From Bacillota bacterium (GTDB taxonomy: Bacteria > Bacillota > Clostridia > Clostridiales > Caloramatoraceae), in NCBI GenBank assembly GCA_023415335.1, contig JAEZLD010000043.1:1-19178 (forward strand): a stretch of DNA of 19,178 bases. The letters are read 5' to 3'. Position numbers and translations under genes: made by a program. Within the stretch, counting starts at the first letter, position 1. Every line of letters starts with the position of its first letter. Of this stretch, positions 1 to 7,722 are shown piece after piece. The notes under the pieces were generated by a model, which was not told the origin of the DNA, ran no database searches, and worked only from the letters and a program-made list of their open reading frames with translations.

Positions 1-1
1 A

Positions 2-838
2 CCGGAAGAGGTCTTAATGGGAAACGGCTCCGACGAGCTGTTAAATTTCGCGTTCATGGCCTTTTGCGATGAAAAAAGTCCTGCTGCATTTCCTAACATC
101 ACCTACGGATTTTATCAGGTGTATGCCCAGCTTAATGGAATTCCATACACTGAAATCCCACTTAGCAGTGATTTTTCTGTTATACCGGAGGATTATTATA
201 ACCTTAGAAGGACGATTTTTATTGCAAATCCCAATGCACCAACAGGCAAACTTCTATCCGTCAGGGAAATCGAGGGCATAGTAGCCGCCAATCCTAACAG
301 TGTAGTGGTAATTGACGAGGCGTACATTGATTTTGGCGGTGAAAGCTGCGTGCCACTTATAGAAAGGTATGAAAATCTCCTCGTTATACAGACCTTTTCA
401 AAGTCCAGATCCATGGCAGGGGCACGATTGGGCTTTTGCATGGGCTGCAGAAGCCTTATTCAGGACCTTAACACCCTTAAGTATTCCACAAACCCCTATA
501 ACGTGAATTCAATGACCATGGCTATGGGGCTTGGAGTTCTTGATGATGAATCATACACAAAAGCTAACTGCCGCGCTATTACGGAAAACCGTGCTTACAC
601 GGTGGCAGAGCTTGAAAAGCTTGGCTTTTCAGTACTTCCCTCTGCAGCAAATTTCGTGTTTGCCAGGAGCGATAAAATGGACGGAGGAAGGCTTTACCTG
701 GAGCTTAAAAACCGGGGCGTGCTGGTGCGCCATTTTGATAAGGCGGAGATCTGCCAGTACAACCGCATTTCCATAGGCACAAGGCAGCAGATGGATATAC
801 TGCTCAAAACACTTAAGGATATTCTGGAGGAAGCATAA
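2..838 (+). CDS. hisC: Histidinol-phosphate aminotransferase, 5' end outside window
   Basis: PLP-dependent aminotransferase that converts imidazole-acetol phosphate plus glutamate to histidinol phosphate. The frame is open from base 2, so the internal ATG at 17 (inside the family motif GNGSDE) is not the start and about 70-80 N-terminal residues are missing. Visible fold-type I motifs are NPNAPTG (substrate and cofactor binding), DEAYIDF (the Asp that contacts the PLP pyridine nitrogen), and TFSKSRSMAGARLGF, whose Lys forms the Schiff base. The C-terminal IRISIGT-like motif appears as NRISIGTRQQ. The stop codon overlaps the hisB start (TAATG), which indicates translational coupling. The his-operon context separates it from other class I/II aminotransferases. 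Confidence 0.95.
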   Translation, partial: PEEVLMGNGSDELLNFAFMAFCDEKSPAAFPNITYGFYQVYAQLNGIPYTEIPLSSDFSVIPEDYYNLRRTIFIANPNAPTGKLLSVREIEGIVAANPNSVVVIDEAYIDFGGESCVPLIERYENLLVIQTFSKSRSMAGARLGFCMGCRSLIQDLNTLKYSTNPYNVNSMTMAMGLGVLDDESYTKANCRAITENRAYTVAELEKLGFSVLPSAANFVFARSDKMDGGRLYLELKNRGVLVRHFDKAEICQYNRISIGTRQQMDILLKTLKDILEEA

Positions 839-1428
839 TGAGAACTGCATCCATAAACCGCAAAACAGCTGAAACAAGCATCAACCTGTTTCTTAATATA
901 GACGGCAGCGGAAAATGTGAAATTGCATCCGGTGTTGGGTTCCTTGACCACATGCTCACGCTGCTGGCCCATCACAGCCGGTTTGACCTGACGCTTACCT
1001 GTAAAGGTGATACTAACGTAGACGACCACCACAGTGTAGAGGACATAGGAATTTGTCTAGGTAAAGCCTTTGTGGAAGCGCTTGGAGACAAGTGCGGCAT
1101 ATGCCGCTATGGAGACACTACCCTGCCTATGGATGAGGCACTGATTCTGTCGGCAGTTGATATTTCAGGCCGCAGCTTCCTCTCCTATGAGCTGGACATA
1201 CCAGCTGAAAAGGTAGGCACCTTTGACACAGAGCTTGTGCAGGAATTTTTCATTGCATTTGTAAGGAGTGCAAAAATAACGCTGCATATCCGCCAGCTCA
1301 GTGGCAGAAACAGCCACCACATTATAGAAGGAGCCTTTAAATCCGTTGCCCGCTCCTTACGCAAGGCAACTGCCATAGACAAGGATTTTGCCCATGAGGT
1401 ACCCTCCACAAAGGGGGTGCTTGCATGA
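838..1428 (+). CDS. hisB: Imidazoleglycerol-phosphate dehydratase
   Basis: Manganese enzyme that dehydrates imidazole glycerol phosphate to imidazole-acetol phosphate, the substrate of HisC. At 196 residues it is the monofunctional form without the histidinol-phosphatase domain found in enterobacterial HisB. The metal-binding histidine motifs are present: LDHML around residues 36-40, AHH at 44-46, DDHHSVEDIG at 62-71, and NSHHIIEGAFKS near the C-terminus. The motif YGDTTLPMDEAL is at about 91-102. The start overlaps the hisC stop by one base and the end overlaps hisH as ATGA, so it is part of one tightly coupled operon. Confidence 0.97.
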   Translation: MRTASINRKTAETSINLFLNIDGSGKCEIASGVGFLDHMLTLLAHHSRFDLTLTCKGDTNVDDHHSVEDIGICLGKAFVEALGDKCGICRYGDTTLPMDEALILSAVDISGRSFLSYELDIPAEKVGTFDTELVQEFFIAFVRSAKITLHIRQLSGRNSHHIIEGAFKSVARSLRKATAIDKDFAHEVPSTKGVLA

Positions 1429-2051
1429 TTGCCATAATAGATTACGGTGTAGGCAATCTTTTTTCCCTGAAAAGCTCTTTGGCTGCCATAGGTGCAGATG
1501 CTGTAGTTACCGGTGACCCAGAGGTTATCCGAAATGCGGATCATATTATTCTTCCCGGCGTAGGTGCATTTGGTGATGCTGCAGATAAGCTCCATCAGAC
1601 CGGACTTGACAGAATTGTTGTGGAAGAAGCAAAGAGAGGAAAGCCGCTTATGGGCATATGCCTTGGAATGCAGCTGTTGTTTGACAAAGGCTTTGAGTAC
1701 GGTGAGCACCAAGGTCTTGGTCTGGTTCCAGGAGAGGTCCGCTCCATTGATAAGGTGATTCCCCCTGACTTAAAGGTTCCCCACATTGGATGGAATGCAC
1801 TTAATTTTGAGGGCAGGAAAAGCCCCCTCTTCAAATATATTACTGAAGGAGACTGCGTTTATTTTGTCCACTCCTTCTATGGCGCAAACTGCGCCCCAAC
1901 CACCATTGCCACAGCGGAATATGGTGCAGCCCTCACCGCTGCCGTACAAAACAAAAATGTTTACGGCTGTCAGTTCCACCCGGAAAAGAGCGGCAAGGTA
2001 GGATTGAATATACTAAGGGCATTCTGTGAACTGGAGGGAACAACATGCTGA
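1425..2051 (+). CDS. hisH: Imidazole glycerol phosphate synthase, glutamine amidotransferase subunit
   Basis: Class I glutaminase that supplies ammonia to HisF for closure of the imidazole ring. The 208-residue length is normal. The nucleophile Cys79 lies in GICLGMQLLF, and the His185 and Glu187 partners lie in QFHPEKSG. The oxyanion-strand motif PGVGAF is at about 44-49. The start overlaps the hisB stop (ATGA) and the 3' end overlaps hisA by 7 bases. It should form a heterodimer with the hisF product encoded two genes downstream. Confidence 0.97.
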   Translation: MIAIIDYGVGNLFSLKSSLAAIGADAVVTGDPEVIRNADHIILPGVGAFGDAADKLHQTGLDRIVVEEAKRGKPLMGICLGMQLLFDKGFEYGEHQGLGLVPGEVRSIDKVIPPDLKVPHIGWNALNFEGRKSPLFKYITEGDCVYFVHSFYGANCAPTTIATAEYGAALTAAVQNKNVYGCQFHPEKSGKVGLNILRAFCELEGTTC

Positions 2052-2758
2052 TTTTCCCAGCCATTGATTTGTATGAAGGCAAGGCAGTACGCCTTTACAA
2101 AGGCGATTATGCACAAATGACTGTATACAGCGAAAATCCTATTGAAATTGCAGAGGATTTTGCGGCGCAGGGGGCATGCTGCCTGCATTTAGTGGATCTG
2201 GAGGGTGCCAAAACCGGACAGACCCCGAACATAGAGACTATCCGGACAATTGCAGAAGGCACCCCTCTTTTCACGGAGGTTGGAGGCGGCATCCGCAGTA
2301 TGGAGGTAATTGAGCGCTATTTATCCACAGGTGTGGACCGTGTGATTCTCGGCACTGCGGCTGTGACAAATGAGAGGTTTGCTGAAGAGGCTGCAAAAGC
2401 CTACGGCGAAAAAATCGCTGTGGGCGTGGATATAAAAGACGGCCTTGTAGCCATCCATGGCTGGACAGAAAAATCCATCATGGATGCCTTTGAATTTTGC
2501 CGTAAAATGGAGTCAATCGGTGTCTACACTATCATATGCACCGATATTTCCAAGGACGGCGCCATGCAGGGCACTAACCGGAGCCTTTACAAGGAGCTGT
2601 CACGTAAGCTGTCCATGAATATTATAGCCTCAGGCGGTGTATCGTCCATAGAGGATGTAAAGGCGCTGAGGCAGATGGACTTATACGGCGCCATCATAGG
2701 CAAGGCATATTACACCAAAGCAATAAGCTTAAAAGAAGCAATCGAGGTGGCAAAATGA
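2045..2758 (+). CDS. hisA: ProFAR isomerase (phosphoribosylformimino-AICAR isomerase)
   Basis: (Beta-alpha)8-barrel enzyme that isomerises ProFAR to PRFAR, upstream of the HisF/HisH step. At 237 residues it is of normal length. The N-terminal FPAIDLYEGKAVRL carries the first catalytic Asp (residue 8). The second catalytic Asp lies in VGVDIKDG at mid-barrel. Phosphate-binding motifs are GGGIRS and ASGGVSS. It overlaps hisH at its 5' end and hisF at its 3' end (ATGA), typical of a compact operon. HisF is a paralogue, but the FPAID start and the gene order settle the assignment. Confidence 0.97.
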   Translation: MLIFPAIDLYEGKAVRLYKGDYAQMTVYSENPIEIAEDFAAQGACCLHLVDLEGAKTGQTPNIETIRTIAEGTPLFTEVGGGIRSMEVIERYLSTGVDRVILGTAAVTNERFAEEAAKAYGEKIAVGVDIKDGLVAIHGWTEKSIMDAFEFCRKMESIGVYTIICTDISKDGAMQGTNRSLYKELSRKLSMNIIASGGVSSIEDVKALRQMDLYGAIIGKAYYTKAISLKEAIEVAK

Positions 2759-3516
2759 TTACGAAAAGAATTATCCCCTGCCTTGATGTGAAAAATGGCA
2801 GGGTTGTTAAAGGTGTCAACTTCGCAGGATTAAACGATGTTTCTTCTCCTGTGGAGCTTGGAAAATTTTACAGTGATAACGGAGCAGATGAGCTGGTATT
2901 CTATGACATAACAGCGTCCAGCGAAGGGCGTCGGCTCTTTACGGACATTCTCTGTCAGGTGGCAAATACTATTTTTATTCCGCTAACTGTGGGAGGCGGC
3001 ATAAATACCGTTCATGATTTTGACCGGGTGCTAAAGTGCGGTGCAGACAAGGTCAGTGTAAACTCCGGTGCCGTAAAAAATCCAAACCTTATTTATGAGG
3101 CAGCCAAGCGTTACGGCAACCAATGCGTGGTGCTGTCTGCAGATGTAAAGCGTGTAGACGGGGTCTTTCGTGTGTTTGCAAAGGGCGGCCGGGAAAACAC
3201 AGGCATGGAGGCTGTAGAATGGATCAAACGAGGGGTGGATTTAGGCGCCGGTGAAATCGTGCTCAACTCCATCGATACCGACGGAGTTAAAGGCGGCTTC
3301 GACCTGGAAATGCTGGGTGCAGTATGCAATGCCGTTTCAGTGCCGGTCATTGCAAGCGGCGGTGCTGGCAGCATTGAGGATTTTGTTAAGTTGTTCACCA
3401 CACTTCCCAAGGTTGATGCAGGTCTTGCTGCATCCATTTTCCACTTTGGCGAGGTTAATATCCCCGATTTAAAAAAAGAGCTGAAGAAACATAATATACC
3501 TGTACGAGAGGTGTGA
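2755..3516 (+). CDS. hisF: Imidazole glycerol phosphate synthase, cyclase subunit
   Basis: Barrel enzyme that uses HisH-derived ammonia to turn PRFAR into imidazole glycerol phosphate and AICAR; AICAR returns to purine synthesis. The 253-residue length is normal. The catalytic Asp11 is in IIPCLDVKNGRVVKG, and the second Asp is in LSADVKR near residue 130. The phosphate-gripping loops are VGGGI and ASGGAGS. The start overlaps hisA by four bases (ATGA). Confidence 0.97.
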   Translation: MITKRIIPCLDVKNGRVVKGVNFAGLNDVSSPVELGKFYSDNGADELVFYDITASSEGRRLFTDILCQVANTIFIPLTVGGGINTVHDFDRVLKCGADKVSVNSGAVKNPNLIYEAAKRYGNQCVVLSADVKRVDGVFRVFAKGGRENTGMEAVEWIKRGVDLGAGEIVLNSIDTDGVKGGFDLEMLGAVCNAVSVPVIASGGAGSIEDFVKLFTTLPKVDAGLAASIFHFGEVNIPDLKKELKKHNIPVREV

Positions 3517-3520
3517 TACT

Positions 3521-4168
3521 GTGGTAAATATTGATGAACTGAAATTTGATGAAAAAGGGCTTATTCCAGCCATTGTGGTTGACTCTGTAACAAAACGGGT
3601 ACTGACCCTTGCATATATGAACAGGGAAAGCCTGAATATTTCCATAGAAAAGGAGCTGACCTGTTTTTTCAGCCGTTCCCGCCAGGAGCTTTGGCTCAAG
3701 GGCAAAACAAGCGGAAATTACCAGCACATCATTTCCATTACAGCAGACTGTGATAATGATGCACTGGTAGTAGTTGTTGAACCGGAGGGCCCGGCATGCC
3801 ACAAGGGAACTGACTCCTGCTTTGAATATCCCGTATGGGAAAGCGAATCAAGGAGCGAATTTTCCCTTCAGGGTCTTTACGACCTTCTTCAGGAAAGAAA
3901 GGAAAAGCAGCCTGAGGGCTCATATACTACCTATCTGTTCCAGAAGGGTCTTGACAAGATTTTGAAAAAAGTCGGTGAGGAAAGCACGGAGGTTATCATT
4001 GCTTCAAAATCTGAAGATAAGCGTGAAACCATATATGAGATAGCAGACCTTGCCTATCATGTAATGGTTCTGATGGTACAGGCTGGCATATCTGTAGAGG
4101 ATATCCATAAGGAGCTGGCCTCCCGCCATGTTATTGACCATAAGGTAAAGCAGGAGAAAATGGTTTGA
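3521..4168 (+). CDS. hisIE: Bifunctional phosphoribosyl-AMP cyclohydrolase / phosphoribosyl-ATP pyrophosphatase
   Basis: Fusion enzyme for the second and third steps of histidine synthesis. The N-terminal HisI domain (about residues 1-110) shows the metal-binding set Asp76, Cys77, Asp78, Asp80 and the zinc cysteines Cys93 and Cys100 in GPACHKGTDSC. The C-terminal HisE domain (about 118-205) shows KVGEESTEVIIASK and EIADLAYHVMVLM, the acidic helices of the pyrophosphatase. The start codon is GTG at 3521, four bases after the hisF stop. Its GAGAGG ribosome site lies inside the hisF end. It is the last gene of the operon and is followed by a strong terminator. Confidence 0.96.
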   Translation: MVNIDELKFDEKGLIPAIVVDSVTKRVLTLAYMNRESLNISIEKELTCFFSRSRQELWLKGKTSGNYQHIISITADCDNDALVVVVEPEGPACHKGTDSCFEYPVWESESRSEFSLQGLYDLLQERKEKQPEGSYTTYLFQKGLDKILKKVGEESTEVIIASKSEDKRETIYEIADLAYHVMVLMVQAGISVEDIHKELASRHVIDHKVKQEKMV

Positions 4169-4233
4169 TTGGTCATGGCTTTACCAGTCATTTATATGTA
4201 CCTTCAACTGAGGGTCCAACATCTGAATACCAC

Positions 4234-4274
4234 AAAAGGCCCTTAGCTGTATTGCTGAAAGCTAAGGACCTTTT
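4234..4274 (+). terminator. Rho-independent terminator of the his operon
   Basis: A long hairpin starts about 65 bases after the hisIE stop. The left arm AAAAGGCCCTTAGCT pairs with AGCTAAGGACCTTTT, with one internal mismatch and an 11-base loop. The 3' arm ends in a T-run followed by GCTTTC. This fits an end for the his transcript. Confidence 0.88.
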
Positions 4275-4340
4275 GCTTTCTATGATTATAACTACTCTAT
4301 TTTACAGATGGCTTTATAAACCAATTTTTAAGTGACTGTC

Positions 4341-4493
4341 CTATGTAGACCTACCTAAAGCATATGTATCAGTCAGTATTTCACCAAACTTAAGTCTGGC
4401 CGGGTTTTTGAAATGATACTTCTTAATAAGCTCGCTGGTTATTGTTAAATGAATTATCCTTGATGCCGTTGATATTACTCCTCCAATAGCAAT
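4341..4493 (-). pseudogene. Possible N-terminal gene remnant downstream of the MFS gene
   Basis: Directly after the transporter stop there is a GGAGGAG ribosome-site sequence. It is followed by an open frame of about 47 codons beginning at ATA where an ATG would be expected and ending at TAG (4343-4341). The encoded segment contains SRIIHLTITSELIKKY and LKFGEILTDTYALG. From memory this resembles the extreme N-terminus of clostridial zinc-dependent phospholipase C-like hypothetical proteins (Ser-Arg-Ile-x-His, then Phe-Gly-x-Leu-x-Asp-x-Tyr). That match is weak. If it is correct, the gene has lost its start codon and most of its length. The frame happens to be the same as that of the transporter, so chance openness is a real alternative. 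Confidence 0.35.
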
Positions 4494-5660
4494 TTAGTCC
4501 TTCTGTCTTCCCGCAACAAAGCCAAACGCTGCCATAACCAAAGACAGGACAATCATACATCCAAGGATGAGATTCCAGCTGTTAAAAATATCAAACACAT
4601 ATCCCAATCCAGTGGGACCAAATGCTGCAATCAGGTAAGCAAAGCACTGAGAAAACGCTGAAACCTGTGCGGTTTCAGCAGCCGTCTTCCCCTGAGTTGC
4701 TATAAAAGTAAGTGCAAGGCTGATAGTTGCACCCATGCCAAGGCCGAGTATTATGGTTCCCAGAATCCCTACCATTACACTGTTGCCTATAAGAATTAAT
4801 ACAAATCCAAGTGTCAAGAGCAGCGTACTGAAAGCAGCAAGCCATCCTTTCTTCTTCACCTTCTGGCTGAGAATGGGCATTACAAAAGCAGGAATCAGGC
4901 TGAATAGCTGCATAATCAGCAGCATCTGACCGGATTTAACCGGCAGCTCGAAGCGAGAAGCAGTAATGGATGGATACCATGTCAGCACCGAAAAAAACAG
5001 AAACGCCTGCAATCCCATAAAGACCGCAATTGCCACCCGGCGCATGTTAATCAGTTTTGGAGCTCTATTCGCTGATATTTCCATTGTCAAACGAGGCACT
5101 ATGAAGCTGCTGGCACAAAGGCAGACCACAGCAGCGAATATGGTCAGAACAATCGGAGATACCATGCTGTACCTCCATCCTCCAAGAACAGATGAAATGC
5201 TCTGGCAGCAGCCAGCTATTATAGCAGATGAAGCCGTCATGGCTGTAGTGTACAATCCCATAACAAAACCAATCCTTTTAGGGAACTGCTGCCGGATAAG
5301 CGCAGGCATTAAAACATTCATTGTTCCAATCCCCAGCCCCAGTAAAATTGTTCCCACAAACAAGCCTGCTATACCACAGAAGGATCGAAAAACCAGACCC
5401 ACAGCCGATAAAATCAAGCATAACTGAAGTAACAGCCTAATATCTATTTTTATTGCAATTTTTCCAGCAAAGGGTGCTGTAGCAGCAAATGCGATTAGTG
5501 GGATGGTCGTCAGGAAACCAGCGACAAACGAATTAATCTGCAGGTCTTGCTGAATCTGTCCCACAAGTGGTCCCACACATCCCATGGGAGCGCGCATTGA
5601 AAGTGCCACAAATATAATGGCTAGTAGTACGGGAATGGATATAATAAGCTTTTGTTTCAT
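4494..5660 (-). CDS. MFS transporter, CynX/NimT-like family
   Basis: Integral membrane protein of about 388 residues with roughly twelve hydrophobic helices, in the major facilitator superfamily. The N-terminal segment LSMRAPMGCVGPLVGQIQQD matches the pattern of CynX-type (cyanate/nitroimidazole) permeases, which have an Arg before helix-1 residues and GPL after it. The substrate cannot be read from sequence, and no cyanase gene is nearby. The frame extends to a GTG at 5669, but the GAGGAG ribosome site is only two bases from that codon and well spaced for the ATG at 5660, so I chose the ATG. Both flanks hold gene scraps, which suggests the transporter survived from a larger locus. Confidence 0.85.
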   Translation of the reverse strand: MKQKLIISIPVLLAIIFVALSMRAPMGCVGPLVGQIQQDLQINSFVAGFLTTIPLIAFAATAPFAGKIAIKIDIRLLLQLCLILSAVGLVFRSFCGIAGLFVGTILLGLGIGTMNVLMPALIRQQFPKRIGFVMGLYTTAMTASSAIIAGCCQSISSVLGGWRYSMVSPIVLTIFAAVVCLCASSFIVPRLTMEISANRAPKLINMRRVAIAVFMGLQAFLFFSVLTWYPSITASRFELPVKSGQMLLIMQLFSLIPAFVMPILSQKVKKKGWLAAFSTLLLTLGFVLILIGNSVMVGILGTIILGLGMGATISLALTFIATQGKTAAETAQVSAFSQCFAYLIAAFGPTGLGYVFDIFNSWNLILGCMIVLSLVMAAFGFVAGRQKD

Positions 5661-5675
5661 ATTTTCCACAGCTCC

Positions 5676-5804
5676 TCAATGGATTTTCTTTTTAAAGTCC
5701 CTGTATCTATCTTCTGGCAAGCCATCATAGAACTGTAGTAAGCTTACAGACTCAATGGTTATACTTGCTCCGACTCTCGGTTCAGAAATAGTAAGCAAAT
5801 AATT
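5676..5804 (-). pseudogene. Possible C-terminal gene remnant upstream of the MFS gene
   Basis: An open frame of 42 codons without a start codon ends in TGA at 5678-5676. That TGA sits inside the transporter's ribosome-binding region, the spacing expected for an upstream operon partner. The translated text includes EPRVGASITIESVSLLQFYD and GLPEDRYRDFKKKIH, which has protein-like composition. A TAA closes the frame on the upstream side. I do not recognise the family. It is best read as the tail of a degraded gene formerly co-transcribed with the transporter; a chance open frame is possible. Confidence 0.35.
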
Positions 5805-5960
5805 TTAAGTTTCCACTAAAACAGAAATCGGCAGCATGGCCAGGATAAGAAAAAAGGCAAGAAACAACATCTCCACTAAAAAAAACAATTAGTATTACAA
5901 ATTTTTTCTCTTTTATTATAAAGTTTTCCTGAATTCTACGCAATGTTTTTTAAATAGTAC

Positions 5961-6074
5961 AATTTTAACAGGAGGCTTTACCTTATGTGTGATACGCCTA
6001 ACCAGGAGAAACATCAGCTCTTATGGAGTATTCTCTACAGCTGCTGTCGTAGCATCTGCTGGATTGTGACCACC
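5961..6074 (-). pseudogene. Decayed duplicate of the 3' end of guaA
   Basis: Bases 5981-6074 align with 6807-6899 of the intact guaA at roughly 80 percent identity by eye, in the same orientation about 826 bp away. Reading the - strand gives residues such as NPADATTAAVENTP, then a stop, then ELMFLLVRRITHK. The intact gene reads NTTDAMTATVENIPYELM and HLVERITHEV at the same place, so the Tyr codon has become TAA. A shorter match at 5961-5980 corresponds to the last codons, with about 37 bases deleted between. Nothing else of guaA is recognisable upstream of this fragment. Confidence 0.8.
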
Positions 6075-6089
6075 TTAAATCTCTATTAG

Positions 6090-6236
6090 ATGTATAACCC
6101 AGGCAATCCCTTAAAAGCACTGGCTGTACCGGACATTGATTCTTACAACGGGCTAATGCACACACTGTTTACGCCGAAGGCATATTTTCCTCCTCAACAG
6201 TTTGGCAGCTTTCTGGTTGATGTTTTATTCATATAA
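6090..6236 (+). other. Short open frame of unknown status
   Basis: A 48-codon ATG-to-TAA frame whose translation contains NPLKALAVPDIDSYNGLMHT and FPPQQFGSFLVDVLFI. No good ribosome site precedes it, and it lies in a stretch otherwise made of remnants. I do not recognise a family. It may be the scrap of a larger gene or chance. Confidence 0.2.
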
Positions 6237-6253
6237 TACTCTGAATGAAAAAA

Positions 6254-6281
6254 GGCCTTATCGACTTAAGCCGGTAAGACC
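6254..6281 (-). terminator. Hairpin with T-run, probable terminator
   Basis: A 12-bp stem with two mismatches and a TTAA loop. On the - strand it is followed directly by TTTTTT; on the + strand the following GTTTTG is a poorer tail. It would stop transcripts that run through the guaA terminator, or it belonged to a lost gene. Confidence 0.55.
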
Positions 6282-6648
6282 GTTTTGTTCCTTCATATTT
6301 ATCCGAAGTTCTCATATGCCTACATTTCACAAAGCATGACAGGATTTATCCCTGGGTTTTATCAGATTTCTTTAAAACTCCTTACGGAAGGAAAAACCAT
6401 AAGCTGCTTCTGCGCTGTGTAATGTGAATTTCCTTCATTAATCCGCCCCCTATAGCATTCAAACTTATCATACAGACATATTAAAATTTGTTATTGCTGT
6501 GATGCGAAAAAGTCATTTTTTAAAAATTTCTTGCTTTTAAAAGTTAGCGTATTACGCTGGATTTCTAAGCCCCATTTTGACGATAAAATCATAGTTTTAT
6601 TTACTAAGCCTTGAAACACCTAATTTTCAGCTATTTTGCTAAAAAAAT
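6282..6648. other. AT-rich non-coding stretch
   Basis: I see no supportable gene here on either strand. The stretch is AT-rich and contains several short palindromes: AGCGT-ATT-ACGCT at 6546-6558, ATAAAA-TCATAG-TTTTAT at 6583-6600, and A/T runs near 6510-6545. A GGGGGC followed by an ATG on the - strand near 6430-6450 opens only a frame of fewer than 20 codons. Confidence 0.5.
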
Positions 6649-6680
6649 AAAGACCAATGAGATTTTTCTCAAAGGTCTTT
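6649..6680 (-). terminator. Terminator of guaA, possibly bidirectional
   Basis: The arms AAAGACC and GGTCTTT with an inner TGAGA/TCTCA form a hairpin with a short T-loop. On the - strand, downstream of guaA, it is followed by TTTATTTTTTT. On the + strand it is followed by TTCTTTTTG, so it could act both ways. A second, weaker hairpin (GAGGTAA at 6693-6699 with TTACCTC at 6720-6726) lies between it and the guaA stop. Confidence 0.8.
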
Positions 6681-6738
6681 TTCTTTTTGCGTGAGGTAAC
6701 TTTTTTATCAAAAATGGGTTTACCTCGTGACAAGCTAA

Positions 6739-7722
6739 TTATTCCCACTCTATTGTTCCAGTAGGCTTTGGTGTGAAATCATAAAGCACACGGTTTACAC
6801 CCGGCACCTCATGGGTAATACGCTCAACCAGGTGGCACATCAGCTCGTATGGAATATTTTCTACGGTTGCTGTCATAGCATCTGTTGTATTGACCGCACG
6901 TATGATTACAGACCACTCAAAGGCTCTCTTTCCGTCCTTAACACCAGTGGATTTAAAATCAGGAACAACGGTAAAGTACTGCCATACCTTCCCTTCCAAT
7001 CCGTTCTTTGCAAACTCTTCACGAAGGATCGCATCAGATTCACGGACAGCTTCCAGACGATCCCTTGTGATTGCGCCCAGGCAACGAACGCCAAGTCCAG
7101 GTCCCGGGAACGGCTGACGATAAACCATGCTATCTGGCAGTCCCAGTTCCTTACCTACTATACGAACCTCATCCTTGAAAAGGATTTTAACGGGCTCAAC
7201 CAGCTCAAACTTCATATCTTCAGGCAGGCCGCCTGCATTATGATGGGCCTTGATACCCTTTTCGCTTTCAAGAATATCCGGCCATATTGTTCCCTGTGCA
7301 AGGAATTCAATATCATCTAATTTACGTGCTTCCTCGGCAAATACCTCGATGAACTCATTGCCTATAATCTTTCTCTTTGCTTCCGGCTCTGTTACTCCTT
7401 CAAGCTTGTCCAGGAAACGGTCTACGGCGTCTACATAAATCAGATTTGCATTCATCTGATTCCTGAAGACTTCAATAACCTGTTCCGGCTCACCTTTTCT
7501 GAGCAGTCCATGATTTACATGTACACATACGAGCTTCTGACCAATTGCCTTAATCAGCAGTGCAGCAACAACAGATGAGTCAACACCACCTGATAATGCA
7601 AGCAATACCTTTTTATCCCCCACCTGATGCTGTATAAGCTTCACCTGCTCATCAATAAATGCCTGTGCAAGCTCAGGTGTAGTAATTCTGACCATATGGT
7701 CTGGACGTCTTATTTCTACCAT
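6739..7722 (-). CDS. guaA: GMP synthase, ATP-pyrophosphatase/synthase portion only (no glutaminase domain)
   Basis: Converts XMP to GMP using ATP and ammonia. The protein is 327 residues, against about 510-525 for two-domain GuaA. It begins almost directly with the ATP-pyrophosphatase domain: the PP-loop is SGGVDSS at residues 44-50. Downstream family motifs are EAKRKIIG, LAQGTIWPD, the KAHHNAGGLP substrate segment, FPGPGLGVR, and the C-terminal dimerisation domain ending KPTGTIEWE. The start is supported by GGGAGG eight bases upstream of ATG 7722. The region upstream (7723-8332) has no glutaminase domain in any frame, so this is a stand-alone subunit rather than a frameshifted gene. Ammonia must come from a separate GuaAa-like glutaminase encoded elsewhere or from free ammonia. 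I see no guanine riboswitch in its leader. Confidence 0.92.
   Translation of the reverse strand: MVEIRRPDHMVRITTPELAQAFIDEQVKLIQHQVGDKKVLLALSGGVDSSVVAALLIKAIGQKLVCVHVNHGLLRKGEPEQVIEVFRNQMNANLIYVDAVDRFLDKLEGVTEPEAKRKIIGNEFIEVFAEEARKLDDIEFLAQGTIWPDILESEKGIKAHHNAGGLPEDMKFELVEPVKILFKDEVRIVGKELGLPDSMVYRQPFPGPGLGVRCLGAITRDRLEAVRESDAILREEFAKNGLEGKVWQYFTVVPDFKSTGVKDGKRAFEWSVIIRAVNTTDAMTATVENIPYELMCHLVERITHEVPGVNRVLYDFTPKPTGTIEWE

Noticed and set aside
1185..1712. 175-codon open frame on the - strand across hisB and hisH
   Set aside because: It is antisense to two clearly conserved genes, with no independent support.
4966..5427. 153-codon open frame on the + strand
   Set aside because: It is a mirror frame of the MFS transporter. 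Its composition reflects complement of hydrophobic codons, and no start signal is visible.
5940..6650. Insertion sequence in the guaA fossil region
   Set aside because: No transposase frame, no matching terminal inverted repeats and no target duplication could be seen; the region is better explained as remnants.
6811..7320. 169-codon open frame on the + strand
   Set aside because: It lies antisense inside guaA, has no ribosome site and no recognisable protein features. The opposite strand encodes a clear conserved enzyme.
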